NCBI GenBank assembly: GCA_964017065.1
Contig: OZ024787.1
Location: 4,637,569 to 4,701,568 of the forward strand
Source of the DNA: Haliclona indistincta
Lineage: Eukaryota; Porifera; Demospongiae; Haplosclerida; Chalinidae
Length of the DNA stretch: 64,000 bases
Reading direction: 5' to 3'
Positions 1-10,021 of the stretch are shown piece by piece; within the stretch, counting starts at the first letter, position 1, and every line of letters begins with the position of its first letter. The position numbers and the translations under genes were made by a program. Below the pieces are notes generated by a model. It did not search any database and had not been told where the DNA came from. It was given only the letters and a program-made list of their open reading frames with translations.

Positions 1-985
1 TGCTAGGAGAAAAGAGAGAGAAAAGAAAATGCAAATTAGCCTGAACTGGTAAACAGCGACACAAGTGCGTTAATCATACAAGTCAACTTAATTCCGCAAT
101 AGATGCCATTTTTAGTAAACATGCGTCAACATTGCATGGAAGTAAATACCAATAAATTCCTCGAAGTCAATTATGCAATTATGCACAGCGCAATGCTTTT
201 AGATTCATATTCATAGTTCAATAAAAGACTATGAATATAATTTAAAAGCATCGCGGCAGCTCGGGCTGTAAAAGACTCAACATACTCAGTGCACGTAGTC
301 TTCTTTTATTGAAGTTATTGTAGAACTTCCTTAAGGAATAAAAGTCGATCTTCCTCGACTTTCCAGGCTTCCACAGTACATAACATAGAGTATCATTTTA
401 CATAATGGACCATCACTGTACATGTAATAGTACCTCGGATAATTGATAAGTAGCTATTCAGTAGCTATTCGAGTAGCTATTCATACGCACTAGCTATACT
501 GCTAATATCGCTCTGTCTGCTGCTTTAGTTTTCCAGAAACACTGACTATAGCAACGCGCAGCGCCGTGAATATTAATTAGTTCCGTGCACCCTTAAGCGC
601 AAGTAAGCATGTTTCAACTACGCCTACGCCATTCAGACAGACTAATATACCGAGTGTAAGCACTAATCAGATTTGTTGAAATTCAATATTGTGGAAGTGT
701 ATGTTTTGTGGTTGTAGGTAGTGTCTGCATGCTTTAGCCTAGCTCAGCATGTTGGACTGAAGACCTGACCAAATGAACTCATCTGACTGGTGTGTCTAAT
801 TATCATAACTCTCCCTGTTGTGACCTCCTGCCTAGTACATGTATGGTTATTGTAACTTAAGAAAAACACTTCATTCATTCTTCATTCTACACCACTTCCT
901 AATTGCAAGGAATGCTGCTGGCACATGACCTGAATACATATAATCACTAATATCATTGAGACCCACTGAAGTGGTTCAAAACAGT
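1..985. other. Intergenic, no gene seen
   Basis: No open frame with protein-like composition is visible on either strand. The only structure noted is an imperfect hairpin at about 195-249: the arm beginning tgcttttagattcatattc is repeated in inverted form by the stretch ending ataatttaaaagca, with a loop of about 12 bases. The rest is AT-rich unique-looking sequence. Confidence 0.6.
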
Positions 986-1389
986 TACAGTGGACCACAC
1001 GAAGAGAGTGAAAAACTATGTTTTTGACATTTTGTTTCATATCTCAGGAACCAAGTGTCCTATGATCATGTTGCAGGTACCATTATGATCCTCTATCCTT
1101 ACTGAACACCCTCATTCATATGGCTTTGTGTCACGTGACGTGGGAGTGTCACAACATGGCGGCGTATCACACCCACTGGAACGACAGTTTTTTGTTAGGA
1201 TTTCCTGAACTACTGGTAGTTAAGATTTCTTAACGCTGCATTACAACCTTCACCTAGGGCGCTAACCTGTGGGTAAGTGTCCGTCTTTAACTAGCATTAG
1301 TTCGGCGAAGGGGAGCAAAAGATGGGTTTCGCGACAAGCCAAAACTTTAGGTGCTGGAAATCCGATTCCATGGGAGTTAAGCTCCAACA

Positions 1390-1790
1390 CTAGGAGACTG
1401 CACAGCCAATACATTCATCCACACTTTGCCACACACTACGCGTCCCTAGAAATGTGCACAGCGACAAACGAGACTCTTTCCTGCTCGAGTGCTGTTTTCT
1501 TGCCGCCATCTTGCTAATTTAATGGATTTTGTGATGTCACACGTTTGTTATTAGCATGTGTTGCGTCATAACTATTACACAGACTCAATGTGTTTTCAAT
1601 AGTTATGACGTTTTACACAGCCAATAGTTATTATGCGTGACATCACAAAAATCCATTAAATTAGCAAGATGGCGGCAAGAAAACAGCACTCGAGCAGGAA
1701 AGAGTCTCGTTTGTCGCTGTGCACATTTCTAGGGACGCGTAGTGTGTGGCAAAGTGTGGATGAATGTATTGGCTGTGCAGTCTCCTAGTA
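1390..1790. repeat. Near-perfect 400-bp palindrome
   Basis: The 150 bp from about 1390 to 1540 return inverted at 1640-1790, with about 100 bp between them that also contains a shorter inverted pair (gtcataactatt / aatagttatgac). Each arm carries the motif caagatggcggc (on plus in the right arm, on minus in the left). The left arm abuts the inner end of the outer 410-bp arm, so this palindrome was formed or inserted exactly at that boundary. Confidence 0.8.
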
Positions 1791-2429
1791 GCGACGTGCG
1801 TGGGCATGGTCATGCGGCCGGAAATGTCTCCACCTTTTTCAATTCAAAAAGTGGAAAGTGTCTTGCGCGACGTCTGAGTGCCGTTTCAGTGGCTAAAAAC
1901 CACCCAAAGGTTTTCAGATACGCTGATTCCAACTAATTACGAAATTTAAGCGGATAATTCTTGGAACCAATGCTGTTTTGCTATTATCAATCAGTGCTAG
2001 ATCAAAAAACCAGCAATTTGGTAATCAAAAAATTATTTTCGTAGTCAAACAGTTTGCAATGTTAGTTAAACTTGGAGAATGCCTCTGACCAGCACTTACA
2101 AAGATATTAGTAACAGTTTGGGTAAGTGCAAACGTACTCCAAAGTCGCGCACAGCTGGAGTGTCATGCTAACTGGACTGTTCGCCATGTACTGCAACAGG
2201 CAAATAGCTGGTCGAGCGTCCGTTATTATCATTGCCGATCGGCAATGATATGTAGGGATGACCTCGAACTAAGATGGCGGCTACTCATGTGTGAAAATGA
2301 GTTTTCGCACATATCTCCACTGTTATACATTTCTACTGCATTTTCACTATCTCTAAGGGAATCTGAAGTGCGAGCGCTTGTAGGAAGTCTATGAAAGTCG
2401 CCGGGACTGCTTGCTTGTCGACGAAAATC

Positions 2430-2800
2430 AAGATGGCGACTCTCAGGGAGGCCGTTGAAGATCTTCGTTGTTGTAGCGTTTCTCGAGATTCCAGACATCT
2501 AGGATTGATCAGGAGATTGTTCTGAGCTTGGAAATACCTTTGGCGAAGCGAGTAGACGTTTCTAAAGTGGTAAACAAAAATCGCCGCCCACGCGAATTGT
2601 TCATCTTCTTCTTCTTTCTTCTTCTTTCTTCTTTCCTCTTTCAGTAAGCCTAGCGCTGTCCTGAGTGAACGAATCACTACCAAACCTGCACAATTGCACG
2701 TGTATACATCTGGAATAGTGCACTTACTTCTTAGATAGGCATTAAACACTACCAGAAGTGAGTAATCCATGAAAAACATGGTTTTTGGGCCGTTTTGGAC
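2430..2800. repeat. Dispersed repeat copy (family also at about 38.1-38.4 kb)
   Basis: From caagatggcgact at 2430 to about 2800 the sequence resembles 38112-38420 in the same orientation. Shared landmarks in the same order are caagatggcgact, ctaaRgtggtaaac, ttgttcatcttct, a CT/TTC-rich run, and gtgagtgaac followed by an actaaac-like block. Similarity is moderate, as for an old family. A weaker relative of the 5' part is at about 14407-14460. The frames here are not protein-like. Confidence 0.5.
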
Positions 2801-3504
2801 TGAAGACGCCATTAAATATTTAACCCTCTTGACGCTCGTATCATTAACTCCGCCCACATCAGTTTTGTAGCTATCTCGATCGATACTGCGTTTTGTCTCT
2901 GCTCTGGACGCTTCAGCGCGAAAGCCAGAGGTATGAAATTTGTCTAGAGCAGTACTATACCCTAAGTAACACTGATCTGTTCGTTAAAGCTTCAGATGGC
3001 GGGTTAAAACTGACATACCCAGACGTGAACAAGTATTCTAAGTTACCGGCAGCAAGATTCTACACACAGTAAGGTTCCTACACCACGCAGATAAGTTGTA
3101 AAGGACTAGAAGCCTCTGTGAGTGTGATATTGACATCAACAAGGTTCTACTAGGCGTGCTCGCTCGTACTATTGGGCTTGCAGCATCATGAGTTGTCAGT
3201 ATTAGTCTCTTCCTTCATCCATTACTGTAATAACAAGTATCATGTTGTCAAATCATACCTGGACTTGATATTTTGCTATCTGCGTCCTTAACCTCTTTAC
3301 TATTTTAAACCTTTCAATGAATGATTGGTAATAATTATTAAACATTATTTTAAACTACACTCCTTACTCTCCAGACCCTAGCTGTGCACGTTCACATCTG
3401 CTAGACTAGTAACTGCTGCTCACAGAGTTGTCAAAATGAAATAACATCTAACATAGAATACAAATAATAAGTTCAAACTGATAGTGATCAAAAAAGTAAC
3501 AGGA

Positions 3505-4160
3505 ACAAGTAAAGTAAAAAAGCTTTAATAAAAAAACTGGAAAGTGTAGGGATGACTCTTAAAAAAGGAAAGGAACAAGATGGGATGATTCTTGCAAAAG
3601 TAAAGGAACAAGATGGAATAATGCTAAGCTTGCAAATGTAAAAGTCCCAAGTATCCCTACATCAGCGGCTTGAAGGAGGACGCAGTCCGATGGAGTAATT
3701 GACGGTTGTAAATAACTAGAGGTATATGTGTTTAGGAGGACGCAGTCCGATCAAGTAGTTGACAGTTGTAAATAACTAGATGTATCTGTGTTTGGAGGAC
3801 GCAGTCCGATGAAGTAATTGATGGTTGTAAATAACTAGAGGTATCTTTGTTTAGGAGGACGCAGTCCGATGAAGTAGTTGACAGTTGTAAATAAGCTGCA
3901 GATAGCTGTGTTTGGAGGACGCAGTCCGATGAAGTAATCGACAATTGTAAAGGTATAGGAAGAGGATTCCGTATTTGTCAGTTGCGTCGCAGCAAGCCGC
4001 TGATGTAGGGATACTTGGGACTTTTACATTTGCAAGCTTAGCATTATTCCATCTTGTTCCTTTACTTTTGCAAGAATCATCCCATCTTGTTCCTTTCCTT
4101 TTTTAAGAGTCATCCCTACACTTTCCAGTTTTTTTATTAAAGCTTTTTTACTTTACTTGT
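3505..4160. mobile_element. Inverted-repeat element with an internal minisatellite
   Basis: About 165 bp beginning acaagtaaagtaaaaaagc (3505) is returned inverted at 3992-4160. Between the arms lies a 59-60-bp tandem repeat. There is no coding capacity. It is nested in the larger composite element. Confidence 0.8.
3675..3950. repeat. 59-60-bp tandem repeat, five units
   Basis: Units starting ggaggacgcagtccgat begin at 3675, 3735, 3794, 3854 and 3914. Each continues with a gaagtaattgacrgttgtaa-type block and then a taactagagg/tatctgtgttt spacer. The last unit is truncated. Units differ by a few bases and by one-base length changes, so no continuous coding frame is kept. Confidence 0.9.
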
Positions 4161-4909
4161 AGCCATTGTTGTGGATCTGGTTGGTCGTAGTTTGCTTCAA
4201 TAAGTATGCCAAACAGGTCAGCGTAGCCCAGGCTGTCGTGTCATACTCAAGATTACTGTTTTGCACCTATGCTACGAAGTGCGCAACAGCGCCGCTGTAA
4301 CCAGGAAGCCGGTTTTGTAATGTAAATTGGTGGAGTACAAAATCACACAGTAACAGCCACAAAACCCGTTGTAACTCAGCCATTTTAGCACCGATTCTAA
4401 CGAAATTTAGATTTGTGTGCTGCTAAAGGTTAGTAGAAGCCACCTAGAACAACTAGTAATTGATTCAGACAGTTTAAACTTTTTAGTGCACATCGCTACT
4501 CCTAGTGTTGGAGCTTAACTCCCATGGAATCGGATTTCCCGCACCTAAAGTTTTGGCTTGTCGCGAAACCCATCTTTTGCTCCCCTTCGCCGAACTAACG
4601 CTAGTTAAAGACGGACACTTACCCACAGGTTAGCGCCCTAGGTGAAGGTTGTAATGCAGCGTTAAGAAATCTTAACTACCAGTAGTTCAGGAAATCCTAA
4701 CAAAAAACTGTCGTTCCAGTGGGTGTGATACGCCGCCATGTTGTGACACTCCCACGTCACGTGACACAAAGCCATATGAATGAGGGTGTTCAGTAAGGAT
4801 AGAGGATCATAATGGTACCTGCAACATGATCATAGGACACTTGGTTCCTGAGATATGAAACAAAATGTCAAAAACATAGTTTTTCACTCTCTTCGTGTGG
4901 TCCACTGTA

Positions 4910-5642
4910 GATATTCCCTAATGGTGCCAGGTGCCAATTTCAGCGACCACAATTATAAAGCCAGATGTTCATGTATTCTTGTAAAATACTGTTGCATATT
5001 CATAATTGTTATCATTATTCAGCAAACAATAATTGTACAGCCATTACGTGACGTGGTGCATTCCAAGACAAGCTCGCACATATATGACACACTATACTTC
5101 AGCAGCGCCAGTCTTCACTGCTAAAAAGCTGAACATACGGTTTAGGATTAAAAATCAAATGTAAACCACCGGAATCGACACAGGTTAATAACGTATTTGA
5201 AGCGCTTCACTTTTCCCGCGCTCACCTGCATGCTAATGATGGTCACGAGTTACAGGTAGTCTGCGATCATAGACATAGCGGTGGTACAGTTGTTTGCGAA
5301 GATCTTGCATGACGGAAGCGAAAGCGGAAGTATGACGTTGGCCAATCAAACGCACGTAGGCGTGACTAACTGAAGCTGTACACGTGACGAAAAGTGAATT
5401 TGATTGGCCAGTGTCACACTTCCGCTTTCGCTTCCGTTATGCAAGAAAGTAAAACTTCAGGTCGACGGTGGGCGTGGTCGCACGTGTTCTCAAAAATGGC
5501 TTTGTTTTGAAAAAATTAATAATCATTAAAGGCTAGCTAACTAATAAGGAAAAAAATTAATAAATAAACAGTCAAAAGAAATCATTTTATTGTTCTTGCT
5601 GTTTAAATACAATAACTACTGTATTTAAAAATATAATGAAAT
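4910..5642. other. Intergenic with a 46-bp-arm hairpin
   Basis: No gene seen. An inverted repeat at 5303-5350 and 5398-5445 has arms of about 46 bp (left arm starts cttgcatgacggaagcgaaa, right arm ends tccgttatgcaag) and a 47-bp loop. Each arm holds a GCCAATCAAA block, that is, an inverted CCAAT-type motif. It may be a small MITE. The 3' part (about 5520-5640) is AT-rich and holds a TTTATT at 5586, which on minus is an AATAAA polyadenylation signal for the next gene. Confidence 0.55.
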
Positions 5643-6344
5643 TTAGATTCTAAAATGACCCTCTCTATGAATTACAATGGGAGTTTGGGTCGGTGAGTTT
5701 GTCTGTCGTCTAGTTCTTTCTGGCAATAAATCTTCTCCGGTGGAGCAGTCTACACTAACTCCAGTATCTAGTAACCAGAGAGGTTTACGATCACAGGGAG
5801 TCGTTAAGCAGATTGCATCGGGAAATTGTGAACAGGTCTTTCCAAAGCATGGATCGAATGCACAGACGTCCCCACACGATGTTCTCCCGAGTTCTTCTAC
5901 TGGTCGATGGTTGCAGCAGTCTACAGCTACTCCAGCTGAATTCAAGAACACGGGTGTCTTCTCGCTGACTACAGCACACATTGCGTCTGGGTAGCTTGAA
6001 CAGGTCAGGTTTCCACAGGGGTCCTCCACTGCAGCTGTAGCTTGTGGCTGCTCCGATGGTTTCGTTGAGTTGCTGGTAATGTTGCAGTGCTCTCCACTGT
6101 AGCCTGTACAACAGGATGAGGTACGCACTACTCGAGTTCTTGTCATAGCAGTCGACTCGTTGTAGGTTTCGTTCACGTGAGTGTAACAGCTAGTATTGAC
6201 GCTGGAGGGATCCACACTGGTCGTTCTGACGTTGTCTGGAAACCCATTTGCGCATTCTCCAACGATAGGCACCTGGACCAACACCAGGCTAGTGACTAGG
6301 AGACTGCGAATTACAGCCTGTGAGGTACACTTCGAGAAAAACAT
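5643..6344 (-). CDS. Secreted cysteine-rich protein with two repeated modules
   Basis: A single-exon frame. I start at an internal ATG (6344, residue 37 of the longest frame ending at 6452) because the next about 31 residues form a good signal peptide with a hydrophobic run RSLLVTSLVLVQVPIV; this gives 233 residues. After a Thr/Ser/Asn-rich stretch with several N-glycosylation sequons and an EGF-like CCTGYSGEHC segment come two copies of a module with pattern C-x4-C-x3-(Y/F)PDA-x-C, then a hydrophobic patch and (A/T)GVxVDC. A dibasic RTRR furin-type site follows the second module. I do not recognise a named domain beyond the EGF-like hint. An AATAAA on minus lies about 50 bp past the stop. 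It is divergent from the trefoil gene about 600 bp away. Extracellular; ligand unknown. Confidence 0.7.
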   Translation of the reverse strand: MFFSKCTSQAVIRSLLVTSLVLVQVPIVGECANGFPDNVRTTSVDPSSVNTSCYTHVNETYNESTAMTRTRVVRTSSCCTGYSGEHCNITSNSTKPSEQPQATAAVEDPCGNLTCSSYPDAMCAVVSEKTPVFLNSAGVAVDCCNHRPVEELGRTSCGDVCAFDPCFGKTCSQFPDAICLTTPCDRKPLWLLDTGVSVDCSTGEDLLPERTRRQTNSPTQTPIVIHREGHFRI

Positions 6345-6951
6345 AATTATTCTAAAATAAGTGGAAACAGTGGAATGATTCACTTGGTTCTCAATGCTGG
6401 GGGACTGCCTTCTTTTATAGTTCGCAACCTGCTTGTGACTCTGCTTATTCATGACTTATAACCCGTTGCGTTGGTGCTCTTTCCTGTTTACAGGGCCGGA
6501 AACGGAAGAGCCAGAAGAAAAAGTCCCTTGAATGGTAGATGAAAGATGGTGTAGAAGTTGTTGCCTATTACGACATGTAGACAGTAAAAGCGTCAGTCAG
6601 AGTATCATTTTGAATTCTGTATCACAAGCTGTGTCACTAGCTGCAACAAATGAGCTGTTTCTGTGAACCAAGCAACTGCACAAGAAACCTTATAGCTAAT
6701 ATTTTCACAGGTGATTAGAATGACACAGTGGTTTGTTGAGATTACACTGGAACTTGGTTAACGAGCTCATAGGTGGATGGAAGGGAAGTCCACACTTGTA
6801 TATCGATTTCAAAATAATTAATTGTATTAAATTATTACGTCATTCCTATCCGTATTCTGGCTCCTATGATTCCTATGGTCGACCAGAGATTATTAATACT
6901 ACGTAACCAGTGGTTACGTAGTATTAATAATCTCTGGGTCGACGATCGAGA
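6345..6951. promoter_or_regulatory. Divergent intergenic region with a 66-bp palindrome at 6878-6943
   Basis: This 600-bp gap separates two head-to-head secretory genes. Its last part is a nearly perfect palindrome: gtcgaccagagattattaat runs into an axis at about 6910 and returns as attaataatctctgggtcgac, 8 bp before the ATG of the trefoil gene. The axis contains acgtaaccagtggttacgt. It could be a small MITE, a dimeric protein-binding site, or a 5'-UTR hairpin. Confidence 0.6.
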
Positions 6952-8125
6952 ATGCCGTCGAAATCAAAGAATTACAACATCCTACTGTCTATGGAGACGG
7001 TCAACCTTGACGATGGAGTAGAAGCTGTCACACAGCCGAGAAAACCTAAGATTTCACCGCCTTTCAGGTGTACGAAGCGTTTTCGACTCTTGGCGGTTAT
7101 TGGTGGTCTTGTGGCGTTTGTTGCTGTCCTAAATCCTAATGGTTGTCACGTTTTCTCTGGTAGCCGTCGTTGTGGGAAGAAATGAGAGTGGAGGCGGTAT
7201 AGGCCCCAGTAGTGTCCCTCCACCTGTCCATTGTAAGAGCCAGCCAAGCACTAGGTTTGCTTGTAGATTGAGTGGAGGTCAAGTAATAACCACTGAGAGA
7301 GACTGCTCGATTGCTGGATGCTGCTGGAACTCTACGTTACCCACTAAATGCTTCTCCGGTGATCCGAGCATGTGTCCCTCAGAGCTCACTAAGCGACTGA
7401 GCTGCTCAAACTCTAAAGACGAACCTAGTTGCATTATGAGATCGAGTGGGTGTTGTTGGGACGTACAAGCCCTCAACATGCCTTGCTTCCATCCGTTCTC
7501 TCTGAAATGTCCTACGGCCGATAACATGCGATTTAATTGCATTCCTGAACAGACCGTCAACCAATCAGATTTGTCCGGTTATCGAGAGCTTTGCACCGAG
7601 CGAAGCTGCTGCTGGGACCAGCAGTCGAGCGTGCAATGCTCTTTTTCAGTTGACTATGGCTACTCTCTTAGTAATGTTAAGCAGAACAGCAATGGTTTGT
7701 TGCTCAATCTTGCTCACAAACCCAACCAGCCTTCTCTCTTTGGACAGGAAGTTGAGCGGTTGATGGAAGTCACATATGAGACAGATACAAGGCTTCATGT
7801 CAAGGTATGAGATTCTGTTTTACTAGCCCTCACTCTCCCTCCCTCCTCTCTCTCCCTCTTTCTCTCCCTCTCTCTCACTCTCTCCCCCTCCCTCTTTTCT
7901 CTCCCTCCCTCTCTTTCACCCGCTCATGCATTCACTCAGTCAACTTCTATTTTCTATTTTTGTTTAGATATTTGATTCAAATGCTAGCAGATATGAATTT
8001 CCTCTGTCTCTCAAAGAGACCAATCAAAAAGCCCCAACACAATCTTCCATGACCTATACCTTCACATACACAAATGATTCGTATTTCCAATTTTATGTAT
8101 CCCGTGCCTCGTCATCTCGACCTAT
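6952..8125 (+). pseudogene. GH31 alpha-glucosidase N-terminal part with three trefoil modules; catalytic exons absent
   Basis: Type II membrane layout: a short basic cytoplasmic head (MPSKSKNY), a hydrophobic anchor (LLAVIGGLVAFVAVL), then three P-type trefoil modules in series, each with the GCCW or SCCW signature (7230-7360, 7375-7500, 7505-7650). After them come an N-terminal galactose-mutarotase-like strand region ending VTYETDTRLHVK and, across a CT-rich intron (7805-7967), IFDSNASRYEFPLSL. Order and wording match maltase-glucoamylase/sucrase-isomaltase, which have one trefoil per catalytic unit. The head and trefoil frames differ; a 58- or 61-bp intron (donor 7103 or 7106, acceptor 7163) restores frame but shortens the anchor, otherwise there is a frameshift. 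A donor at 8126 leads to no recognisable next exon, and no WIDMNE-type catalytic segment occurs downstream. Truncated gene, or one whose remaining exons lie far away. Confidence 0.7.
7805..7967 (+). repeat. CT-rich intron of the trefoil gene
   Basis: Donor AAG|gtatga, acceptor tgtttag|ATA. Most of the intron is an imperfect CTCTCC/CTCCCT tract on the coding strand, one of many in this window lying upstream of a 3' splice site. Confidence 0.8.
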
Positions 8126-8933
8126 GTGAGTCTTGAAACTCTTTCCGCACCCGATTAGTATGTATAGCTGGGGTGGGGTTCAGAGTATCCTCCTGATTAC
8201 AATGGAATTTCTCTATTTATCTGATTGTTTACAGCAATGCTTAGGCTTCTGTAAACTTTGAGCAGGGCAGTTGTTCCGCTTCTTAATGGAATGTGCTGGT
8301 AGCTACGTCGGTCACAATTTCAAACAAAACCTCTACTTTTCTCAAGAATACACCATACTTCAGCTAAACATGCAGCCCTAATCTTTGCAGGTACTGTTCA
8401 ACAGTCCCCTTGGTCTAACACTAAGCTGTGCTAGCAGAACTGGCTTGTTAGTGCGTTTAGTTTGGATCAGTGCTCATAGAAATTTCATAGTAGAGTAACT
8501 CGGGACTATTTCGTGGCGTTTTGGCGTTAGCGCGTTCGTTCGACTTTACTTGGCTGCTCTTTTGATAAGGGGTTGTCATCCGGCTCCACGCACAGGCCGG
8601 AAATCTCAATCACAGGCCAGAAGCTTCTATAAAGCTCCACCAAAGGTAGCACTATCTGGAGATTGCTTGGAAGATAGCTGATGCTCCTGATACTGGCGCT
8701 GCCCTTTAGCCGTCTTCACGTGTAAGTTATAATTACTGTACGTACCTAGTCTCGATACTATAATGTGTAGTGTATGTTGTGTGTGTACGTGCCTACATAG
8801 ATAATAAAGTAATTCAGACCTCCCAATGTCAAAATGCAATGTGTGCATATACTATGTACATCATGATACTATATAGAGCAAGGTTGATACAATGTGAATA
8901 GATGCCTAGTCGATGTTTAGGCATTAGAGGTAG
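8126..8933. other. No gene seen
   Basis: This follows the last recognisable trefoil/GH31 exon. I looked for the next expected GH31 strand (RxxFDT-type) and the catalytic segments in all frames and saw none. No repeat with clear ends was noted either. Confidence 0.5.
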
Positions 8934-9858
8934 GGTCTCCAATGAAAAAATTGACAGTCACAGATTCAGTGGGCTTGCATCTCGGTGTGTAGAGTAGTTT
9001 GACCCGAACATAAAACAGACAAACAGAGAAGTGCCAAGTCCTTCCTTTTTGCAGGAAAAAATAAAAACACTCGAAATAACTGGGCAGAGCTAGCCAATCG
9101 TAAGTAAATACTTTTTGTTCAAACTGCATTCAGCGCCAAAGCTTGGTTTTGTTGGTAAGGATGCACAGGATCATGCTGTCAAGATTTCCAAACTCTTCGA
9201 CATTGCGGCGATCTTTTTGCATTGTTTCCAGGCCATACATTGAAAGAGGGCGGGGCCCCAAGATCATCACGAAAATAGACTTAGGACTCCAGCGCTTTTG
9301 TAAATTGTGCTGTAGCAACCCTAATGCAGATTTTGTTTAGTTAGGTATCAATACATCTGCACAGCAAGTTTTATGGAGTTCATACACTTCCTTCCATCTG
9401 GCTCAAAATTTTTGTTTTATTTTTGGTTTTTTGAGCCAGATGGAAGGAAGTGTATGAACTTCATAAAACTCGCTGTGCAGATGTATTGATACCTAACTAA
9501 GCAAAATCTGCATTAGGGTTGCTACAGCACAGTTGGGACCCCACCCTCTTTCAATGTATGGCCTGAAAACAGCGCATAAAGATCGCCACGACGTCGAAGA
9601 GCTTGGAATTTTGACAGCATGATCCTGTGCATCCTTACCAATAAAACCAAGCTTTGGCGCTGAATGCAGTTTGAACAAAAAGTATTTACTTACGATTAGC
9701 TAGCTCGCCCAGTTATTTCGAGTGTTTTTATTTTTTCCTGCAAAAAGGAAGGACTTGGCGCTTCTCTCTTTGTCCGTTTTATGTTCGGGTCAAACCACTC
9801 TACACACCGAGATGCAAGCCCGCTGAATCTGTGACTGTCAATTTTTTAATTGGAGACC
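8934..9858. mobile_element. 0.93-kb palindromic element
   Basis: Both ends read GGTCTCCAAT followed by an aaaaaattgacagtcacag-type sequence, and the arms (about 470 and 430 bp) meet at a short AT-rich loop near 9412-9428. The arms differ by an insertion/deletion of about 50 bp (about 9264-9315 is present only on the left). The open frames on both arms are mirror images and not coding-like. A long MITE or foldback element; no clear target duplication was found. Confidence 0.8.
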
Positions 9859-10021
9859 GTTAAAGCATTTTGTTGTGTCGGTTGATACAGCGGTTTCATG
9901 ACTTCTTGCAAGGAAAAAGCGTAGAGCGTAAAGCGTGGAGCGTGACCTGTTAATTCGCTAAGTCCTTGAAATGCATTCTTTGGCCCGGATCGATTGAACT
10001 AGCGCGCGCTATAAGCACGCG

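Larger units (their letters stand above)
986..4909. mobile_element. Composite long-TIR element with TA target duplication (Tc1/mariner-like ends)
   Basis: Bases 986-1396 are repeated in inverted orientation at 4500-4909 with only scattered differences, giving arms of about 410 bp around a 3.1-kb interior. Both outer ends read TA-CAGTGGACCACACG, so the element starts CAGTGG next to a TA, as is usual for Tc1/mariner superfamily insertions and their MITEs. No transposase frame is visible inside. The interior holds other repeats: a palindrome at 1390-1790, a repeat at 2430-2800 that recurs near 38.1 kb, and an inverted-repeat element with a minisatellite at 3505-4160. It is best read as a non-autonomous foldback element that has collected later insertions. 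Confidence 0.75.

Noticed and set aside
2227..2250. 24-bp perfect palindrome tatcattgccgatcggcaatg...
   Set aside because: Short and isolated; with this many inverted repeats nearby it carries little weight by itself.
2229..2857. Two overlapping minus frames of 89 and 174 residues
   Set aside because: They lie in a dispersed repeat, contain a Lys/Glu run from a CTT tract, and have no recognisable domain.
3675..3950. CRISPR-like array
   Set aside because: Units are contiguous 59-60-bp tandem repeats with no unique spacers, in an animal genome, inside a MITE.
8917..9678. Several 60-70-residue frames repeated on both strands
   Set aside because: They are mirror images produced by the 0.93-kb palindrome.
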